NCBI GenBank assembly: GCA_020854145.1
Contig: JADZFZ010001199.1
Span: forward strand, 1 to 32,523
DNA length: 32,523 bases
Direction: 5' to 3'
DNA from: Deltaproteobacteria bacterium
Lineage (GTDB): Bacteria > Myxococcota_A > Polyangia > Polyangiales > JADZFZ01
Position numbers and translations under genes: made by a program. Below, one piece after another: positions 15,370 through 23,177 of the stretch (its first letter is position 1; each line of letters begins with the position of its first letter). The notes under the pieces are model-generated. The model ran no database searches and was not told where the DNA came from. It saw nothing but the letters and a program-made list of their open reading frames with translations.

Positions 15370-16186
15370 CGCGGGGCTCGGCGGGCCAGAGGGATTGGAA
15401 CTCCGGAGAGGCGCGAAGCGTGGCGAACGCCTCGTCGCGACGCACGGCGGCGGGATCGTCGAGTCCGCGCGAGATGGCCCTGCGGAGCTCGCGAAGCGCT
15501 GCGGGCTCGTCTCCGCGTTTGGCGGCGACCATCGCCAGACCGTAGGGCCCGTAGGCGCGATCCGGGGCGATGCGATCGACGGCCGCGAACCGAGCCGCCG
15601 CTTGATCCAGGCGTGAAGCTCGCAGCTCCAGGGTGCCGAGGTTGTAGAGCGTCGCCGGATCGTCCGGCTGGAGCTGCACCGCACGTTCGAGGCGCTCGCG
15701 CGCGCGCGCCATGTCGCCGGTCGCGAGGTAGAGCCGGCCGAGGTTGAGCAGCGTGCCGCTGTCGTTGGGATTCTGGAGGAGCAGGCGCTCGAAGAGGCGG
15801 ATCGCCTCGGGCCTGCGCCCGCGCCGGACCTCGAGCAACGCAAGGCCGAGGATGGCGTCGCCGCTGTCGGGCGCCTCTCGGAGCGCCTTGCGATAGGTGC
15901 TCTCCGCCTGCGCCAGGCGCCCGAGCTCGAAGAGCGAGTTGCCCTTGAGGATCAAGATGGCGGCGTCGTTCGGCCGCAGACGCAAGCCGCTCTCGTACTC
16001 GCGCAGCGCCGCGCGATGGTCGCCGCGACGAGCGTGCGCGTTGCCTCGGATGCGGTGCTCCGCGATCTGGTCGACGCATCCCGCGAGGAGCGCGAGACCG
16101 AGCGCGATCACGACCGCGGCGGTGCGCCGTACGAGCCTCCGGCCCCCAGCGAAGGAGCCGAGGAGGTGCGCTGCGATGTGCCCCAA
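15359..16186 (-). CDS. TPR-repeat lipoprotein
   Basis: 275 residues from a TTG, or 250 from a GTG at 16111. A basic segment RRLVRRT and a hydrophobic core end in LALLAGC, a lipobox, so the mature protein starts CVDQ. Five TPRs follow, each ending in P-N/D/x-D-like turns: about 37-70 (GNAHARRGDHRAALREYESGL), 71-104, 105-138, 139-172 and 173-206. A helical C-terminus of about 65 residues follows. Starting at the GTG would give a neat GTGA overlap with the glycosyltransferase stop, but leaves a signal peptide of 11 residues with no positive charge. The TTG keeps the basic n-region but overlaps the upstream gene by 79 bp and has no Shine-Dalgarno. I chose the TTG on signal-peptide grounds; the start is uncertain. 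It is the last gene of the GT2-GT4 operon and overlaps lolA by 11 bp convergently. Confidence 0.8.
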   Translation of the reverse strand: MGHIAAHLLGSFAGGRRLVRRTAAVVIALGLALLAGCVDQIAEHRIRGNAHARRGDHRAALREYESGLRLRPNDAAILILKGNSLFELGRLAQAESTYRKALREAPDSGDAILGLALLEVRRGRRPEAIRLFERLLLQNPNDSGTLLNLGRLYLATGDMARARERLERAVQLQPDDPATLYNLGTLELRASRLDQAAARFAAVDRIAPDRAYGPYGLAMVAAKRGDEPAALRELRRAISRGLDDPAAVRRDEAFATLRASPEFQSLWPAEPRVRE

Positions 16187-17439
16187 AGCCGCGCGTCTGT
16201 AGCGCCGTGCGCAGTGGGGGGCAAGACCGGGGCGATCAAGCGCAACAGCTGCCCCGCCAGCCGGTCCCATTCGAGCGATCGCGCGACCGCGCAGCCCGCA
16301 CGCGCGATCCGCCGCCGGACGTCCGCGCTGCGTCGCAACGCGTCGATGGCGCGCGCCAGCTCGCCCGCATCGTCGGGCTCGACGAGCAGCGCCGCGCCTC
16401 GTCGCTCGACGAGCGACGCGATGCCGCCGACCGCCGAGGCGATGACCGGGAGCCCTGCGCGCATGCCCTCGAGCATCGCGACCGGCGTGCCCTCGGTCCT
16501 GCCGCTGGGCAACACCCGCGAAGGCACGGCCATCACGTCCGCTCCAGCGAGCAACCGTTGCTTCGCGTCGCCGTGCACCACACCGACAAAGCGGCAATTC
16601 ACACCGCGGCGTGCGGCAAGGCGCTCCAGGCGTGCACGCTCCGGTCCCTCTCCCGCGACGATGACCTCGAGATCCTTCCTGCCTGCAGTCGCATCGAGCA
16701 ACACGTCGAGCCCTTTGACCGGAACCAGGCGCCCCAGGGTGACGATGGTGAAGCGAGTCATTCGCCAAGAACGGCGAGCCTCGCGCCGCCCGCACGTGGC
16801 CTCGCTCGGGCGCTCGATCCCCATGGGCGACACGTGGCAACGCACTGCAGCCTGCGCGCCGCCGATCGGCCCGAGCATCGACAACCACCGGTCCCGAAGG
16901 TCGGCCGACACGAAGAGCAAGGACGACGCGCGCTCCGTGACCGCGCGGGCGACCCACGCTCCACCCGGGATCCGATCGAGCACGTGCACGTCCGCCGAGT
17001 GACAGACGACGAGGTGCGGCTTGACCGCCTCGCACTCGGTCGGCCCGAGCACGTGGCCCGCCAGCAGCCCGCCCGGCAGCGCCCAGTGGCTGACGACCGC
17101 GTCCCATCGCTGCGCGCGCGCCGCGACCGCGCGACGCATGGCGAGCGCGAACGGCAGGACGCCCAGCCACGCGCGAGGATCGCGGCCCAGATTCTCGGGG
17201 GCGCCGGCACCGTAGAACGTCCGCTGCCACGCACGGGGCCGAAAGTAGGGCACGTGGTGCACGTCGATCCCGGGCTCGCTCGGCGGCCGCACGTCGTCGG
17301 CCGGCTCGGGAGCCAGGACGTCCACGTGATGCCCGCATCGGACCATGGCGCGCGCGAAGCCGCGCACGAACGACCCGGCGTGATCCGCCGCGTCGCGCGG
17401 AAAGCTGGAGGTCACCAGACCGATCCGCAGCGGCGTCAC
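16108..17439 (-). CDS. GT4-type (GT-B fold) glycosyltransferase
   Basis: 443 residues. The N-terminal half starts with an RIGLVTSSFPRDAADHAGSFVRGFARAM acceptor-domain signature. The C-terminal half is a classic glycosyltransferase family 4 donor domain: TLGRLVPVKGLDVLLDA, VIVAGEGPERARLERLAA, VGVVHGD, ADVMAVPS and the E-x7-E-like segment EGTPVAMLEGMRAGLPVIAS. It presumably transfers a sugar from a nucleotide donor to a lipid or surface glycan on the cytoplasmic face. The last ~35 residues (after RLIAPVLPP) look non-globular. The GTG at 17439 overlaps the stop of the preceding GT2 gene as GTGA, so the two glycosyltransferases are translationally coupled and probably act in one pathway. Donor and acceptor cannot be read from sequence. 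Confidence 0.92.
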   Translation of the reverse strand: MTPLRIGLVTSSFPRDAADHAGSFVRGFARAMVRCGHHVDVLAPEPADDVRPPSEPGIDVHHVPYFRPRAWQRTFYGAGAPENLGRDPRAWLGVLPFALAMRRAVAARAQRWDAVVSHWALPGGLLAGHVLGPTECEAVKPHLVVCHSADVHVLDRIPGGAWVARAVTERASSLLFVSADLRDRWLSMLGPIGGAQAAVRCHVSPMGIERPSEATCGRREARRSWRMTRFTIVTLGRLVPVKGLDVLLDATAGRKDLEVIVAGEGPERARLERLAARRGVNCRFVGVVHGDAKQRLLAGADVMAVPSRVLPSGRTEGTPVAMLEGMRAGLPVIASAVGGIASLVERRGAALLVEPDDAGELARAIDALRRSADVRRRIARAGCAVARSLEWDRLAGQLLRLIAPVLPPTAHGATDARLWGTSQRTSSAPSLGAGGSYGAPPRS

Positions 17440-18257
17440 TCGGCCGGCGACATCGCGACGACGTCGACGGGATCGATCCGCCGGCTCTCCGCGGCGCGGG
17501 CACGCGCGGCGACGACGGGCGCGTCGGGCGGCGCGAGACGCGACGTCGTCCGCACGCGGGTCGCGAACGCGCGTGCGAGGACGAAGGGCACCGTGACGAG
17601 CGCGTGGCGCACCCGCACGCCGCTCCGCTCGCCCGCATACACGGGGCGCACCACGACCTCGGCGACCCGCGCTCCGAGCGACACGAGGTGCGCGAGCAAG
17701 TCGTTCGGGTAGCCGTACCCCGGCCATAGACGCGACCAGTCGATGCGCGTCCCGACGCCGCGGTGCATCGCCGTGTACCCGCACTGCGAGTCGCCGAGAC
17801 CGTCGAGGCCCAACGCGACCCGCGTGAGCGCCGAGAAGACGTGGTTGCCGACGTAACGCTGAACGGGCATGAGCTTGCGGGCGCCGGGGTGACGCAGGCG
17901 ATTGCCCTTCACGTAGTCGGCGCGGCCCTCGAGCACGGGGCCGAGGAGGGCGGGAAGATCCGCGGGATCCATCTGCGCGTCGCCCGCCATCACGACGGCG
18001 ACGTCCGCGCCGCGCGCGAACGCGTCCGCGCAGCCGGTCGCGATGGCGGCGCCGACGCCCCGAGAGCGCGGATGCGCGAGCACGCGGACTCTGACGTCAC
18101 CGAGCGCGAGCGCACGTTCGACCGTCGCGTCGGTGCTGCCGTCGTCGACCAACACGACGTCGTCCACGAAGGCGGGGACCGACGCGATCGCGTCGCCGAC
18201 GAGGCGCTCCTCGTTGCGTGCGGGTACGACGGTCGCGATGCGGCAACCCCTGAGCAT
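17436..18257 (-). CDS. GT2-family glycosyltransferase (polyprenyl-phosphate sugar transferase-like)
   Basis: 273 residues. The GT-A nucleotide-sugar domain has VVPARNEERLVGDAIASVP near the start, the DDGSTD motif at about 38-43, and the metal-binding GDAQMDPADLP at about 92-102. A DSQCGYTAMHR segment lies at the position of the D-x-QTGFKxxRR acceptor motif of dolichyl/polyprenyl-phosphate transferases. The C-terminus has a hydrophobic amphipathic stretch (VRHALVTVPFVLARAF) that may touch the membrane, then an Ala/Arg-rich tail. It is likely to make a lipid-linked sugar or extend one. The ATG at 18257 is preceded by TATCTC ten bases away with no Shine-Dalgarno. It is the first gene of a three-gene operon with the GT4 and TPR lipoprotein. 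Confidence 0.9.
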   Translation of the reverse strand: MLRGCRIATVVPARNEERLVGDAIASVPAFVDDVVLVDDGSTDATVERALALGDVRVRVLAHPRSRGVGAAIATGCADAFARGADVAVVMAGDAQMDPADLPALLGPVLEGRADYVKGNRLRHPGARKLMPVQRYVGNHVFSALTRVALGLDGLGDSQCGYTAMHRGVGTRIDWSRLWPGYGYPNDLLAHLVSLGARVAEVVVRPVYAGERSGVRVRHALVTVPFVLARAFATRVRTTSRLAPPDAPVVAARARAAESRRIDPVDVVAMSPAE

Positions 18258-18301
18258 GACGCCGCACGAGATACCAGACCGGCAAATGGGCGCAACGGCG
18301 G

Positions 18302-18307
18302 TATAGT
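18302..18307 (+). promoter_or_regulatory. -10 hexamer TATAGT for the SCP2 operon
   Basis: A near-consensus -10 in the gap between divergent genes, 31 bases before the ATG at 18339, leaving room for a leader with AGGAGGAG (18323-18330). The matching -35 region is poor. Confidence 0.5.
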
Positions 18308-18338
18308 GAATGGTGGCTCAGCAGGAGGAGCAGCTGCG

Positions 18339-18956
18339 ATGACCCTCGAGATCCCGGCCGGCGTCACCCCGCACCTCTTCTTCGGCGAGATCCTTCCTGC
18401 AGAGCACGCGCGGCTCACGGGCGGTAACGATCAGGGCCCCGAGTCCGTGACCGAGGTGGAGCTGCTCGGGGACGGGGGCGGGACGTGGGCGTTCGCCGTG
18501 CGCGGCGGCAAGCTCATGCAGACGGAGCCCGGCGAGCTTCCGGCCGACCTGTGGATTCGCCAGGATGCGGCCGACTGGCGGGCGTTCATGGACGAGATCA
18601 CCGGTGCGGGCAGCGCGTCGGCGGGACGCGCGGGAACGGCCGCGCTCGTGATGACCGACGTGGGGACGCGTCAGCGTCTGCTCGCCTTGAAAGGCTCGGT
18701 GCGCTTCGAGCTGAAGGGCCTCGGCGGACGTGATTGGAACCTGACCCTGGGCCTGCGCGACGCGTCTCGCGACGAGCCCGGCGCCACGATCAGCATGAAC
18801 GTCGAAGACTATCGCGCGCTGCTCGACGGCAAGCTCGATCCCATGCAGGCCTTCATGCAGGGCAAGACGCGGCTGAGCGGCGACACGAACCTCGCGATGC
18901 AGTACGGGATGGCGCTCTTGCCCCTGTTCCAGCCGTCGAGATCGGGGCCCCGATGA
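18339..18956 (+). CDS. SCP2 sterol-carrier-domain protein
   Basis: 205 residues. The first ~85 residues have beta strands such as TWAFAVRGGKLMQTEPGE. The last ~90 carry the SCP-2 fold signature: ATISMNVEDYRALLDGKLDPMQAFMQGKTRLSGDTNLAMQYGM, equivalent to DxDFxALxxGKLxPxxAFMxGKLKxxGD. SCP2 domains bind lipids or other hydrophobic ligands in a tunnel. There is no signal peptide, so it should be cytoplasmic. AGGAGGAG eight bases before the ATG supports the start, and a TATAGT hexamer lies upstream. It overlaps the ferritin-like gene by ATGA, so the two are coupled; with the 41-residue membrane protein they form an operon. It may present a lipid substrate to the di-iron protein, which is inference. 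Confidence 0.88.
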   Translation: MTLEIPAGVTPHLFFGEILPAEHARLTGGNDQGPESVTEVELLGDGGGTWAFAVRGGKLMQTEPGELPADLWIRQDAADWRAFMDEITGAGSASAGRAGTAALVMTDVGTRQRLLALKGSVRFELKGLGGRDWNLTLGLRDASRDEPGATISMNVEDYRALLDGKLDPMQAFMQGKTRLSGDTNLAMQYGMALLPLFQPSRSGPR

Positions 18957-19933
18957 ACGCGGTCGCGGCGTTCCCGCCGACTTCGATGCTCACGCAATGG
19001 GCCGCGCGCGCCGAGGACCGCACGCGCAAGCTCGAGCGGCTCTACCACGCAGCGCAGACGCAGGCGTGGGACGGCCGCGAGGTGCTCGACGCGCTCCTCG
19101 CGAAGCATGGCGGCATCCGCCTGCCGCTCGAGAAACGCGAGGCCATCGCCCGCGTCTTCTCGATCATCCTGTGGGGCGAGCTCGCTGCGTGGAACGTCTC
19201 GGCCGAGCTCGCGGAGCGCATCGTCGATCCCGAGGCCAAGCTCGCGGCCACGGGCCAGGCGTTCGACGAAGCGCGGCACTTCACCGTGATGCGCGACTAC
19301 CTGCTCGCGCTCGACATCGAGCTGCCGCCGCTCGATCCGTACTCCCGTGCGGTGCTGCGCGACGTGCTCGAGACCGAGAGCATCGTCTTCAAGCTCACCG
19401 GGATGCAGCTCCTGGTCGAGAACGCGGCGCTCTCGCTCTTCAAGATGGTCGCGCGCGGCGGCATCGAGCCGGTCCTGACGGAGCTCGTCACGTACATCGA
19501 GAAGGACGAAGCGCGCCACGTGGGCCTCGGCGTGCTGTACCTGCCGCGGCTCATGGCGACGATGACGACGTACGAGGCAGCGAAGCTCCAGCTGTTCCAG
19601 GCGCGCATCTACGGCCTGTTGTTCTGGAACACGATTCTCCTGAGACGCGACTTCGAGCTTCTCGGGCTCGACGCCAACGATGCGACGCGACAGGGGCTCA
19701 GGCTTCAGATCGACATCGCGACGCAGATGGGGAAGTTCGATCGCGGGCGCAGCGGCGGCGCGCGCGGAGTCTACGTCGAGCCGGAGCTCCTTCGTCGCAC
19801 GCACGACTTCTCGGTCGATGCGTTCTTCCCGCACCCCGGCGACGACGTGCCGCCGTGGCATCGGCGCGTGCTCGCGGTGACCGAGCGGTTCGCGAAGGTA
19901 GGAGCGCGCTTCCTGGAGCGCGTCGACCCGTGA
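18953..19933 (+). CDS. Ferritin-like di-iron protein, candidate oxidase
   Basis: 326 residues. The helices carry the six ligands of a carboxylate-bridged di-iron centre in two equal halves. The first half has E76 (WGELAAW), then E106 and H109 (DEARHF). The second has E156 (LVENAAL), then E186 and H189 (KDEARHV). Both halves space the first Glu 30 residues before the ExxH, as in the ribonucleotide-reductase-R2/oxygenase branch of ferritin-like proteins. The C-terminus (about 200-326) adds helices and FPHPGDDVPPWH. It is not a ferritin, rubrerythrin or a classic R2, since I see no radical-tyrosine context. A di-iron oxidase or desaturase-type enzyme is the best reading. The ATG overlaps the SCP2 stop (ATGA), so expression is coupled, and the neighbouring lipid-binding protein suggests a hydrophobic substrate. 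Confidence 0.85.
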   Translation: MNAVAAFPPTSMLTQWAARAEDRTRKLERLYHAAQTQAWDGREVLDALLAKHGGIRLPLEKREAIARVFSIILWGELAAWNVSAELAERIVDPEAKLAATGQAFDEARHFTVMRDYLLALDIELPPLDPYSRAVLRDVLETESIVFKLTGMQLLVENAALSLFKMVARGGIEPVLTELVTYIEKDEARHVGLGVLYLPRLMATMTTYEAAKLQLFQARIYGLLFWNTILLRRDFELLGLDANDATRQGLRLQIDIATQMGKFDRGRSGGARGVYVEPELLRRTHDFSVDAFFPHPGDDVPPWHRRVLAVTERFAKVGARFLERVDP

Positions 19934-19967
19934 TCCGAATGCCTCATCAGACTCCGGAGGTGTCGCG

Positions 19968-20093
19968 ATGTTGATCGACGCTTTCTTGTTCGCGCTCGCG
20001 GCGATGTCGTGGCTGTTCCTGATCGTGATGGCCGTGGGACACCACGGCCTCTCGCCCATCGCACGGACGCGGGAGAAGCACGGCTACGTCTGA
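19968..20093 (+). CDS. 41-residue single-span membrane protein
   Basis: A small gene: ATG at 19968, TGA at 20091-20093. GGAGG lies seven bases upstream, the expected spacing. Residues 5-23 (AFLFALAAMSWLFLIVMAV) form one clear transmembrane helix. The tail GHHGLSPIARTREKHGYV is polar and basic, which by the positive-inside rule puts the C-terminus in the cytoplasm. A tandem HH (25-26) sits just at the membrane edge. It follows the di-iron gene by 34 bp and is likely the third gene of the SCP2 operon. It could anchor or regulate the di-iron protein. No family is recognised. Confidence 0.7.
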   Translation: MLIDAFLFALAAMSWLFLIVMAVGHHGLSPIARTREKHGYV

Positions 20094-20142
20094 CGGCGCG
20101 GCGGCGCGCAGGCCGCGCGCACACGGAGCGCGTGCCGCCGGG

Positions 20143-21276
20143 TCACTCGCAGCCGGCGCTCATCCCGGGGTCCACGCACGAGGTGAAGCCGAGCTCGGTG
20201 CACGACAGGCGCGAGACGACGCCGTCGCGACAGTAGGTGAGCGACGTGCCCTCGCAGCTCTCGTCGAGCGTGGATCCCAGGATCGGATCGGACGCGCACT
20301 CGGTTCCCGCAGGCTGACAATCGCTGCCGTCGCCCGTACCGCCGCACGTCCAGCCTTCGAGCGCGTCGCTGCTGCAATCGATGCGCGCCTGGTGGCCGCC
20401 GATGCACGCATCGAGCGTGTCGCCGTCGCACCTGCGCGATGCTCCGGCCGGGCACGAGCCGCCGCTGCCGGCGCATCGCGTGCCGTCCGCGTCGGAGAGG
20501 CAACGAAGACCCATCGTGTCGCAGTCCTCGAAGATCCAGAGCGACCGATCGCATCGCACGAGCGACTGGCCGTCGCAGCGAGAAGCCGTGTCGCCGGTCG
20601 TCTCGTCACACGGCCCGAGCGAGCACTGTGCCTTGCCGAGCGAGTCCTTCGCGCACGTCAGGCCGAGCGTCGCGCAGTCCGATCGGCTCACCTGGCCCGT
20701 GACGCGATCACAGCGCACCGCCGTCTCGCCGTCGCAGAACTCCTCGAAGCCCGCCGGGTCGCACGGCTCGGGATCGGCGCCTGCGCTGTAGCAGCGACGC
20801 ACGGCGTCGCAGTCGCTGCGTGCGCTGTTGACGCACCGAACGGTCCGGGTCGCGTCGAGGCGGGCCCAGCCGTCGAGATAGAACGGGTAGGCTGCGACAC
20901 ACTCGGAGACACCCAGGACCGCGTCGCTTCCGAAGCACGAGCGCGCGCGCGCACACGCCGCGACGAACTCCTGCTGCGACGTCACGTCTCCCGACTCGGG
21001 CACGGGGAGCGGATAGATCACCATCGGGCCGCCGTCGCGGTCGGCGTCGACCTCGGCATCGAAGTCCGCGTCCACCTCGGCGTCGAGGTCCGCGTCGCGC
21101 TCCGCGTCCGGCACCATCATGTCGGCGTCGGGACGCGGTGCGTCCGGTAGCGGCGCGTCTGGCATCGGTGCATCGGTGCCCGCGTCGGTGACACCGTCGT
21201 CGTCGCCACATCCCATCGCGCAGCCCCACGTCACGAGGAGCGCGCAAGCCCAATGGAAGGTCGGAGCGCGAAGCAC
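20143..21276 (-). CDS. Lipoprotein with Asp-rich linker and four Cys modules
   Basis: 377 residues from a GTG. The signal region has two candidate lipid cysteines, C19 and C23; the sequence after C23 is GDDDGV. Residues 30-82 are an Asp/Ala/Pro linker with an 8-residue repeat (DAEVDADF-type). The globular part has about 24 cysteines. Four modules repeat as C-D/E-G-x3-4-(V/L/A)-x-C...C-x2-(L/M)-G-L-x-C: about 181-208, 234-259, 283-311 and 341-367. Such modules are abundant in myxobacterial surface proteins and stay uncharacterised. The start is supported by TAGGCT seven bases upstream with an extended TGC in front, and no Shine-Dalgarno. It sits downstream of glmS on the same strand by 46 bp but likely has its own promoter. 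Function unknown; adhesion or surface binding would be a guess. Confidence 0.85.
   Translation of the reverse strand: MLRAPTFHWACALLVTWGCAMGCGDDDGVTDAGTDAPMPDAPLPDAPRPDADMMVPDAERDADLDAEVDADFDAEVDADRDGGPMVIYPLPVPESGDVTSQQEFVAACARARSCFGSDAVLGVSECVAAYPFYLDGWARLDATRTVRCVNSARSDCDAVRRCYSAGADPEPCDPAGFEEFCDGETAVRCDRVTGQVSRSDCATLGLTCAKDSLGKAQCSLGPCDETTGDTASRCDGQSLVRCDRSLWIFEDCDTMGLRCLSDADGTRCAGSGGSCPAGASRRCDGDTLDACIGGHQARIDCSSDALEGWTCGGTGDGSDCQPAGTECASDPILGSTLDESCEGTSLTYCRDGVVSRLSCTELGFTSCVDPGMSAGCE
21047..21094. repeat. Two copies of a 24-bp tandem repeat in the Asp-rich linker
   Basis: 21047-21070 and 21071-21094 differ at only a few bases and encode the DAEVDAD repeat of the lipoprotein gene. Such repeats can slip and change linker length. 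Confidence 0.7.
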
Positions 21277-21283
21277 GCGGGCG

Positions 21284-21289
21284 AGCCTA
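21284..21289 (-). promoter_or_regulatory. Extended -10 (TGC TAGGCT) before the lipoprotein GTG at 21276
   Basis: On the minus strand TGC precedes TAGGCT, an extended -10 arrangement, ending seven bases before the GTG. A leaderless transcript is the simplest reading, independent of glmS. Confidence 0.5.
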
Positions 21290-21322
21290 GCAGGCAGGGA
21301 GGGCGAGCCGCACGCCGTCTCG

Positions 21323-23155
21323 TCACTCCACCGTGACGGTCTTCGCGAGGTTTCGCGGCTGATCCACGTCGGTGCCCTTCATGTCGGCGACGTGGTAGGC
21401 GAGGAGCTGCAGCGGCACGATCGTGGCGAAGGGCGTGAGCTCCTCCTCGACCGCCGGCACCTCGATGACGTCGCCCGCGAGATGGCGCACCTCTTCGTCG
21501 CCGTGGGTGGCGATCGCGATGATGCGACCCTCGCGAGCCTTCGCCTCCTGCAGGTTCGACAGGATCTTCTCGTAGGTCGAGTCGCGGGGCATCACGACGA
21601 CCACCGGCATGTGGTTGTCGATGAGCGCGATGGGCCCGTGCTTCATCTCGCCGGCCGCGTAGCCCTCGGCGTGCACGTAGGAGATCTCTTTGAGCTTGAG
21701 CGCGCCTTCGAGCGCGACGGCGAACGAGAGGCCGCGCCCGAGGTAGAGGAAGTCACGCGCGTCGAGGAACTTCTTGGCGAGCGCCTGCGTGTCCTTGTCC
21801 ACCGCCAGGGTCTCGCGCATGCGCGAGGGGATCTCGAGCAACGCCGCGAGGATCTTCGACGCCCGCGCCGCATCGAGCGTTCCTCGGCGACGGCCGATGT
21901 AGACGGCGAGCAAGGTGAGCGCGGCGAGCTGCGCCGTGAAGCACTTGGTCGAGGCGACGCCGATCTCGGGTCCGGCGTGGGTGTAGAGACGTCCGTCGGC
22001 GGTCCGCGCGATGGCGCTGTCGATGACGTTCACGAGCGCCAGGACGTGGGCTCCTCGCGCCTTGGCTTCCTTCAGCGCGGCGAGCGTGTCGGCGGTCTCG
22101 CCCGATTGCGACACGGCCACGACGAGGTCACCCGGCTTGACCACGGGCTCGCGGTAGCGGAACTCGCTCGCGAGCTCGGTGACGGCGGGAACGCCCGCGA
22201 GTCGCTCGACGAGGTACCGGCCCACGATCGTGGCGTGATGGCTCGTGCCGCACGCTAGGAGCAGAACGCGCTGCACACCCGCGGCCACCGCGGCCGAGAG
22301 ACCGATCTCGTCCTCGACGACATCGGCCCCTTCACGATCGATCCGGCCGCGCAACGTGTCCTCGATCGCGCGCGGCTGCTCGTGGATCTCCTTGAGCATG
22401 AAGTGCTTGTAGCCGCCCTTCTCCGCCTGCATGGGCGACCAATCGATGCGACGCGGCTTGCGTTCGACCTTCTCTCCGGACGCGATTCTGGTGATGTCGA
22501 TCGCTCCCGCGCGGAGCACCGCCATCTCGCCGTCTTCGAGGAAGAGCATCTCGCGCGTGTGCGAGAGGAGCGCGGGGATGTCGGACGCGGCGAACGCCTC
22601 GCCTTCGGCGCGGCCGAGCACGAGCGGCGACGCGTTCTTCGCGACGACCAGCCGGTCCGGCTCGTCGCGCGACACGACCGCGACCGCGTAGGCGCCCTCG
22701 ACGCGCGCGAGCGCCTGGCGGAGCGCCGTCGCCAGGTCGGTGCCCTTCTTGACGGCCGCGTGGACGAGGTGCGCGACGATCTCCGTGTCGGTCTCGCTCG
22801 AGAAGGTCACGCCCTGCGCGACGAGCTCGCGCCGGAGCGCGAGGTGGTTCTCGATGATGCCGTTGTGCACCACGGCGATGGGCCCGGCGACGTGCGGGTG
22901 CGCGTTCTGCTCGCTCGGTCGACCGTGCGTCGCCCAGCGCGTGTGGCCGATGCCGGTCGCGCCGACGAGCGGCTCGGCGTCGAGGAGCCGACGCAGGTTC
23001 GACAGCTTGCCGACCGCGCGCGGGACGCGGAGCTGCCCGCCCTCGATGACCGCGAGACCCGCGCTGTCGTAGCCGCGGTACTCCAAGCGGACGAGGCCGT
23101 CGAACAGGATCGGAGCGCACGGACGGGAACCGACGTAACCGACGATGCCGCACAT
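21323..23155 (-). CDS. glmS: Glutamine--fructose-6-phosphate aminotransferase (isomerizing)
   Basis: 610 residues, the usual GlmS length. It converts fructose-6-phosphate and glutamine to glucosamine-6-phosphate, the first step to UDP-GlcNAc for peptidoglycan, lipid A and surface glycans. The N-terminal glutaminase domain starts MCGIVGYVGSR, with C2 becoming the nucleophilic N-terminal cysteine, and has RLEYRGYDSAG, GHTRWATHG and HNGIIEN. The C-terminal isomerase has two SIS domains with LACGTSHHA, SQSGETADTLAAL and the closing DQPRNLAKTVTVE. The ATG at 23155 has AAGG five bases upstream. Only 22 bp separate it from the divergent membrane gene, so there is no space for a glmS ribozyme or a long leader. 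Its promoter probably overlaps the start of the neighbouring gene. Confidence 0.97.
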   Translation of the reverse strand: MCGIVGYVGSRPCAPILFDGLVRLEYRGYDSAGLAVIEGGQLRVPRAVGKLSNLRRLLDAEPLVGATGIGHTRWATHGRPSEQNAHPHVAGPIAVVHNGIIENHLALRRELVAQGVTFSSETDTEIVAHLVHAAVKKGTDLATALRQALARVEGAYAVAVVSRDEPDRLVVAKNASPLVLGRAEGEAFAASDIPALLSHTREMLFLEDGEMAVLRAGAIDITRIASGEKVERKPRRIDWSPMQAEKGGYKHFMLKEIHEQPRAIEDTLRGRIDREGADVVEDEIGLSAAVAAGVQRVLLLACGTSHHATIVGRYLVERLAGVPAVTELASEFRYREPVVKPGDLVVAVSQSGETADTLAALKEAKARGAHVLALVNVIDSAIARTADGRLYTHAGPEIGVASTKCFTAQLAALTLLAVYIGRRRGTLDAARASKILAALLEIPSRMRETLAVDKDTQALAKKFLDARDFLYLGRGLSFAVALEGALKLKEISYVHAEGYAAGEMKHGPIALIDNHMPVVVVMPRDSTYEKILSNLQEAKAREGRIIAIATHGDEEVRHLAGDVIEVPAVEEELTPFATIVPLQLLAYHVADMKGTDVDQPRNLAKTVTVE

Positions 23156-23165
23156 GCGAGCCTTG

Positions 23166-23171
23166 TAGCAT
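23166..23171 (+). promoter_or_regulatory. -10 hexamer TAGCAT in the 22-bp glmS / YdcF-like gap
   Basis: TAGCAT ends six bases before the GTG at 23178. On the other strand TACAAG (complement of 23162-23167) ends six bases before the glmS ATG. The two hexamers overlap. Confidence 0.45.
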
Positions 23172-23177
23172 GGGCCC

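Noticed and set aside
23156..23177. glmS ribozyme upstream of glmS
   Set aside because: Only 22 bp separate the start from the divergent gene and no ribozyme-like structure is present.
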